Shown: positions 61,201-64,000 of the stretch, one piece after another
Position numbering within the stretch: position 1 is the first letter of the stretch
Layout: every line of letters begins with the position of its first letter
Source of the DNA: Deinococcus koreensis
GTDB lineage: Bacteria > Deinococcota > Deinococci > Deinococcales > Deinococcaceae
Assembly: GCF_002901445.1 (NCBI RefSeq)
Contig: NZ_PPPD01000001.1
Coordinates: 1,032,001 to 1,096,000 of the forward strand
Reading direction: 5' to 3'
DNA length: 64,000 nucleotides
Notes under the pieces: model-generated
What the model was told of the DNA's origin: nothing
The model's database searches: none
The model's input: only the letters and a program-made list of their open reading frames with translations
Program-made: the position numbers and the translations under genes

Positions 61201-61596
61201 TATCCCCTCCAGCAAAGCCACGCTTAACCTGGCACGACGCAGCGTGAGGGCTATCGGCAAGATTGGCCGGGACAGCACTTGCCGCGCTTCAGCAGCAAGC
61301 ACACCGTCCGCCTTGGACAGCAACGTCCAGGCCTCTCCAGCCGGCTCCCGAACCAGTCGCGCCAGGAACAACGCGAAGGCAGATTTCCCAGTGCCGTATG
61401 GGCCCGTCAGGGTCAGGGCCCGCGCTCCTTCTACCCTGAGCGCCGTCAAGATGCGCCGCAGTACCGTCCGCACCTGGGGCGTAATGACATACCCCTGAAG
61501 TGTTTCGGCCCTGTGCAGGTCGTGATCCAACCGAACCGAACGCAGGAAACGGGCGGCAGGCAAGATGGACAGATCTGTTCGCTGTGCGGTGGTCAT
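58249..61596 (-). CDS. Second large P-loop ATPase of the defence island
   Basis: The 1,115-aa protein has an N-terminal ATPase with Walker A TGPYGTGKSAF near residues 64-74 and Walker B GGILIVFDEMGKG at 182-194. Winged-helix and helical regions of unknown role follow. The ATPase resembles that of the BrxC-like protein, including the DEF/DEM acidic pair, but the coiled-coil tail is absent. Similar ATPases occur beside DUF4007 and PAPS-reductase genes in defence islands. It is coupled to the upstream DUF4007 gene by ATGA overlap, suggesting a complex between the two. Confidence 0.8.
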   Translation of the reverse strand: MTTAQRTDLSILPAARFLRSVRLDHDLHRAETLQGYVITPQVRTVLRRILTALRVEGARALTLTGPYGTGKSAFALFLARLVREPAGEAWTLLSKADGVLAAEARQVLSRPILPIALTLRRARLSVALLEGIEQQAQGIAGAEGLAAEVAEALSSDHDELDSRTVLRYVATLKEHAVQAGFGGILIVFDEMGKGLEYEARYGSDDIYLLQELAEVAARSGQYPLLFVGVLHQGFEQYGEHLLASARKEWGKVQGRFGDIEFLEPPEQQMRLAAQALGVLSPPPSKTVRAQAQTAAQALTELGQAPKKIAALEFVSLAAEAAPIHPTALMALPYVFRRFAQNERSLFAYLLSGEPHAVPQQWQSRQELIRLPDLFDYFTVNLLSSLSRQASARRWIEVVDAVEREPNLPPLDVEILKAVGLLSVLSDMGALNATYELICTALRDAPENSEVRASLDRLQEKSLIVFRRYNHTYRVWEGSDIDIEERLEEGRRTVGASLALSEILERHLPRRPMVARRHSFDTGTLRYFEVHYADAPPPSAALKTDSGGEGVLLCALPTNAEQADVFAQWAQEPEVAGRPELLVVIPQQLHTLREAAVEVRALHWIRETTPELRDDRVARREVAERLAHLEAVLMSAVDQLIDPRPAPTGSEAAYWYGGEALDIQTPRLAVQLLSDILDEVYADSPCVLNELVNRRTLSSAAAAGRGKLMSLMLSAAAEPLLGLDPEAFPPERSMYESVLREAQLHVPVNPDEEEGAWHFADPPGGHHTNLAPVWQALASAIFDAQEPFNVGKLFAKLAAPPYGVTEGLQPVLLLAFMQAHPHEISFYREGSFIPDPGMADFEVLARRPELFAVMGSRVSGGRADVLHRMAKGYKTEPALVPVVRALIRGVRSLPETSWRTKGLPENVLRLRETFNQARSPEQLLFTDIPAALGLPPISDEPTPPEQVEAFFKALNAANTTWAKHAPHQILQARATLLAALGFPATNAGWQTLIEQATLLQDRPLPTSLIPLVKRLSVAGEPDLVLDGVLALVAGRSPRSWTDADAERFPTQAHALAQAYTIAARQLGYASPEVERGSEDYAGQIRGVLNLSRATLSAQDKDAMRLALLKLLQELDD

Positions 61597-62495
61597 GCCT
61601 GACCTGCGTAAAAAGCTGCCAACAGGGCCACCTTGTCCACCGGCCGGCGCAAGTAGATCTGTTTCAAGCCCGCCGTATCATCCATCTGTACTGCGCCTCC
61701 CGTCAGTTGCTCGACGGCCTCAATACCCTCAATCAGCGCATTCTCACTCAGTTTAAAAGCCTGACCGGGACTCCCTGGTTCATAGAGCGCATCATGCAAC
61801 ACCACGGTCTGCCTCTCCCCTCTGATCTGATCCAGAAAGTCCAATAGCGCGTAGGCAAACACTGCATCCGGCAGTGAGCGCTTGCTTCCAAAAGTAAATC
61901 CGAATCGCTCGCCATCTTCCAAAGAGTGCACCAGGCCCAGTTCCGCCAGGGGGCAGTCGAATGATTCTTCGGCTACCCCTTTCTTGCTGCTCTTGCCGGG
62001 CAGGTAGGTTCTGAGCAGGCAGTCCACGTCCCGCTCTAGCGTAGAGCGTTTGTTCTTGGCTTCATGCCGCGCTGCCCAGTCAGACATGTGCTCGGCAAGA
62101 TCGGCCTTGGTGAAGTCACGGCGCGGGTAGTGGAAGAACGCGTAATGCCAGGCCGCCGCCTTTGCCGGGTTGTTGACGAGTAGCCAATGCACTAGCCACA
62201 GCGACCCAATGTCTTCCAGATAAGGATCCCACTCGGTCAGTAGCTGTTGACCCAACGGGGTCGGTGCCACGGAGCCACGGCCCAAGTCGTCCAGCACCTG
62301 GGTGGCCGCGCCCCAGTACCGGATGCTCTCCACCATATTTTTCCCCACCCCCAGGAGCACCAGTGCCATGGGCTGCGAGAAATACTGTGGGCCGATCTCC
62401 GCTCCGATGACGGCCTTGCGCAGCCACCCGTAACGGAAAGCGAAAGTTTCGTGGCCGGAGAAGCCGAGCTTGAAAAAAGAACTCGCAGTAGACAT
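61593..62495 (-). CDS. DUF4007 family protein (second copy)
   Basis: The 300-aa protein has the classic DUF4007 start GFSGHETFAFRYGWLRKAV and the central DIGSLWLVHWLLVNNPAKAAAWHYAFFHY. It is closer to the family norm than the copy at 56105. The function is unknown. Its position directly before a P-loop ATPase, repeated in the other copy, suggests a DUF4007-ATPase module. TATCAT (62509-62504) lies 8 nt before the ATG, so it may have a separate promoter. Confidence 0.85.
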   Translation of the reverse strand: MSTASSFFKLGFSGHETFAFRYGWLRKAVIGAEIGPQYFSQPMALVLLGVGKNMVESIRYWGAATQVLDDLGRGSVAPTPLGQQLLTEWDPYLEDIGSLWLVHWLLVNNPAKAAAWHYAFFHYPRRDFTKADLAEHMSDWAARHEAKNKRSTLERDVDCLLRTYLPGKSSKKGVAEESFDCPLAELGLVHSLEDGERFGFTFGSKRSLPDAVFAYALLDFLDQIRGERQTVVLHDALYEPGSPGQAFKLSENALIEGIEAVEQLTGGAVQMDDTAGLKQIYLRRPVDKVALLAAFYAGQA

Positions 62496-62533
62496 TTCTA
62501 TCGATGATACCCCAATTCTCCATGCATGTCTAT

Positions 62534-64000
62534 TTACTCAGAGAGCCATTTATCCATTACGTGCCATACGGTTTCGCAGATTTCTTCAGTGCGCAAATCG
62601 ATAAAGTCTGCATTCCAAGTGAAGTCCTTTGGCAAAGATGACAACGGAGCGATTATATCCATGTAGCTGGAATTGGTTAGCTCGCTCACTGTTTTCCCTT
62701 TGAGAGAGATGCCATCAGAATCAGCTTGCGCCTTCAAATTCTCTCGTGCACTCTGATTACTTTCCCCTAAAATTCTGTAATAATACCACTTTTCCCTCCA
62801 GCCCTTATTGCTCGCACTAGAGTTTACTTCCACTGGAAATAGTGTGAGATTTCCAATCAGATCATATTTCTTATTCTCATATATAGCTTTGTCCCATCCG
62901 CTTGCATTGTCTTGCGGTGCAATGTGCTCAATTGACTTTGCATTTTTAGAGATCCATGCTTCGTACGTCAATGTCTTGGAGTAGTCAGCGGCGGCCTTGG
63001 TGGTCAAACCTAGTCTCCCCGGATCCGCAATTCGTTCATTGGAATAAGCCAAGAGAGCAAATTTCACTACTGCATGCGGTGCTGATCCATACAGAAGGTT
63101 AGTTCTCGCATATTGAATCCAATCTGATTTTGTTCTGATTCTTTTTGCGCTGAGTATTTCGGATAACTCTTTCCTAATAACATCAGAGCTCGCGGATATC
63201 CTTATTTTGCCGCCACTCTTTTTACTTACGAGCTTCTCCATTAGATTCCTGTAACTTTTATCAAGACCAGAGGTTCCGCTGGAAGCTCTCCACAAAGTGA
63301 AATAGGCTGCTGTATGTCTTACTATCCTATAGAACTCCTTTTGCTTATCGAGGTTGTTTTTTAATTCACTAGAATAGTATGCTCCAATAAGAGAATTCGC
63401 TAACTTGTGGTTTGCATCCCTGAGATATGCAAGACATAGCTTAATTATATCTATATCCGCTGCATTTAGCTTGTTCAGGGATTGCTCTAAGTTTTCGTAG
63501 CTATTCAACTGTGTGTCAAGCCAGAAGAGTGCAAGATCGCCCATGGTTTTAATAAAAACCTCATCTTGCTTCTCTATCTCTTTCCCTGTGAACTCGCGAT
63601 CAAGGTATCGCCTTTGATCACTGAAATTTTTTGATAGAGGTTCTCCGCTCCACACGAGAGAGAAAATTACCATGAACTCATTCGTTAGTGATTCTTTTTT
63701 CGCGGTTCTTCCATCGTCGCCAACTTGTATGAGTTTTTCCACCTTTTCGTAGTCTGCTCTATACTTATAATTTAAGTAATTCGAATCTGCCTTAGGCTTT
63801 TCTGGATCAATCACTAATATTTTTGGTTTAAACGTTTCAAGGGAAGTTAATGGAAGTCCGGTAGTATTCAGTGATTGGAACATGTCAAAGGCTAGATTCT
63901 CATCCACAAGGTTAATTGTGGTAAAACAACACCTGTTCGTTAGATAATGAATAAACATGAACAACTGAGTCAGAGAAAATACCGAGTGGAGAGATTTATC
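62534..64000 (-). CDS. DUF262-DUF1524 (GmrSD/SspE-like) protein, 5' end outside window
   Basis: The frame is open to the last base, so the N-terminus and the DGQQR-type motif lie beyond 64000. The visible part begins in the DUF262 domain (AFDMFQSLNTTGLPLTSLETFKP) and ends in a DUF1524 nuclease domain (SIEHIAPQDN, then YDLIGNLTLFPVEVNSSASNKGWREKW) with the HNH-type His. DUF262-DUF1524 proteins include type IV restriction enzymes and SspE, which senses phosphorothioated DNA and nicks phage DNA. It is AT-rich (near 40% GC). It precedes the DUF4007 gene by 38 bp. Confidence 0.82.
   Translation of the reverse strand, partial: DKSLHSVFSLTQLFMFIHYLTNRCCFTTINLVDENLAFDMFQSLNTTGLPLTSLETFKPKILVIDPEKPKADSNYLNYKYRADYEKVEKLIQVGDDGRTAKKESLTNEFMVIFSLVWSGEPLSKNFSDQRRYLDREFTGKEIEKQDEVFIKTMGDLALFWLDTQLNSYENLEQSLNKLNAADIDIIKLCLAYLRDANHKLANSLIGAYYSSELKNNLDKQKEFYRIVRHTAAYFTLWRASSGTSGLDKSYRNLMEKLVSKKSGGKIRISASSDVIRKELSEILSAKRIRTKSDWIQYARTNLLYGSAPHAVVKFALLAYSNERIADPGRLGLTTKAAADYSKTLTYEAWISKNAKSIEHIAPQDNASGWDKAIYENKKYDLIGNLTLFPVEVNSSASNKGWREKWYYYRILGESNQSARENLKAQADSDGISLKGKTVSELTNSSYMDIIAPLSSLPKDFTWNADFIDLRTEEICETVWHVMDKWLSE

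Larger units (their letters stand above)
45456..64000 (-). other. Defence island: expanded type 4 BREX with sulfur-transfer genes
   Basis: Eleven genes run in one direction with overlaps or short gaps. The BrxP, BrxC, PglZ and BrxL set is the composition reported for type 4 BREX, and no PglX methyltransferase is present. Added genes are a cysteine desulfurase, two DUF4007 proteins, a second ATPase, an SBD-like protein, an unknown 176-aa protein and a DUF262-DUF1524 nuclease. dndB, dndD and dndE are not seen. Modification by phosphorothioation is inferred, and the right boundary lies outside the window. Confidence 0.75.

Noticed and set aside
45456..64000. Classical Dnd phosphorothioation operon
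   Set aside because: DndB, DndD and DndE are not present. The PglZ, BrxC and BrxL proteins point to BREX with DndC-like chemistry instead.
45456..64000. Type 1 or type 2 BREX
   Set aside because: No PglX-type adenine methyltransferase, BrxA or PglW is present in the window.

Overview
The window looks like a chromosomal segment of a Deinococcus-type bacterium. Most of it is about 70% GC. Gene content fits that genus: a PQQ-cluster gene, UvrA2, a zinc-finger-less topoisomerase I with a Lys/Ala tail, a helix-turn-helix citrate synthase paralogue, and many start codons placed 5-8 nt after a TANNNT -10 box. That spacing implies widespread leaderless transcription. The species cannot be named from the sequence alone.

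Bases 1-44,320 are ordinary core and accessory chromosome. In order they hold the end of pqqE with an M19 dipeptidase; a frameshifted acetyltransferase; rnhA; a run of small enzyme genes; topA; tRNA-Leu(CAG); prolyl oligopeptidase; malate dehydrogenase; and an enoyl-CoA hydratase. Next come an MFS transporter with a coupled unknown gene, a response regulator, DinB and HD proteins, and a MarR-controlled pair. An operon of erythromycin esterase-like, UvrA2 and aminoglycoside-phosphotransferase-like genes follows. After it lie a complete branched-chain amino acid ABC transporter (livJHMGF), a guanidine-III riboswitch with its SugE/Gdx exporter, several oxidoreductases, an M20 amidohydrolase, a LacI regulator facing an MFS transporter, and a citrate synthase-like gene.

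At about 44,320 the composition changes abruptly. Three 20-bp direct repeats headed by TGT (44,318-44,441) and a TniQ-like gene look like one end of a Tn7/Tn5053-type transposon. From 45,456 to the right edge, every gene is on the minus strand and forms a defence island. Read in transcription order it holds: a DUF262-DUF1524 nuclease (5' end outside the window), a DUF4007 protein, a 1,115-aa P-loop ATPase, a PAPS-reductase/DndC-like protein (BrxP), a small protein resembling a phosphorothioate-binding domain, a second DUF4007 protein, an unrecognised 176-aa protein, a 1,747-aa BrxC/PglY-like ATPase, PglZ, a BrxL-like AAA+ protein without a Lon domain, and a cysteine desulfurase.

The BrxP, BrxC, PglZ and BrxL set matches type 4 BREX, which has no PglX methyltransferase. 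The linked cysteine desulfurase (sulfur donor), BrxP (sulfur transfer), possible sulfur-reader domain and SspE-like DUF262-DUF1524 protein (possible effector) suggest an expanded, sulfur-based DNA modification and restriction system. That functional reading is inference. The domain calls rest on visible motifs.
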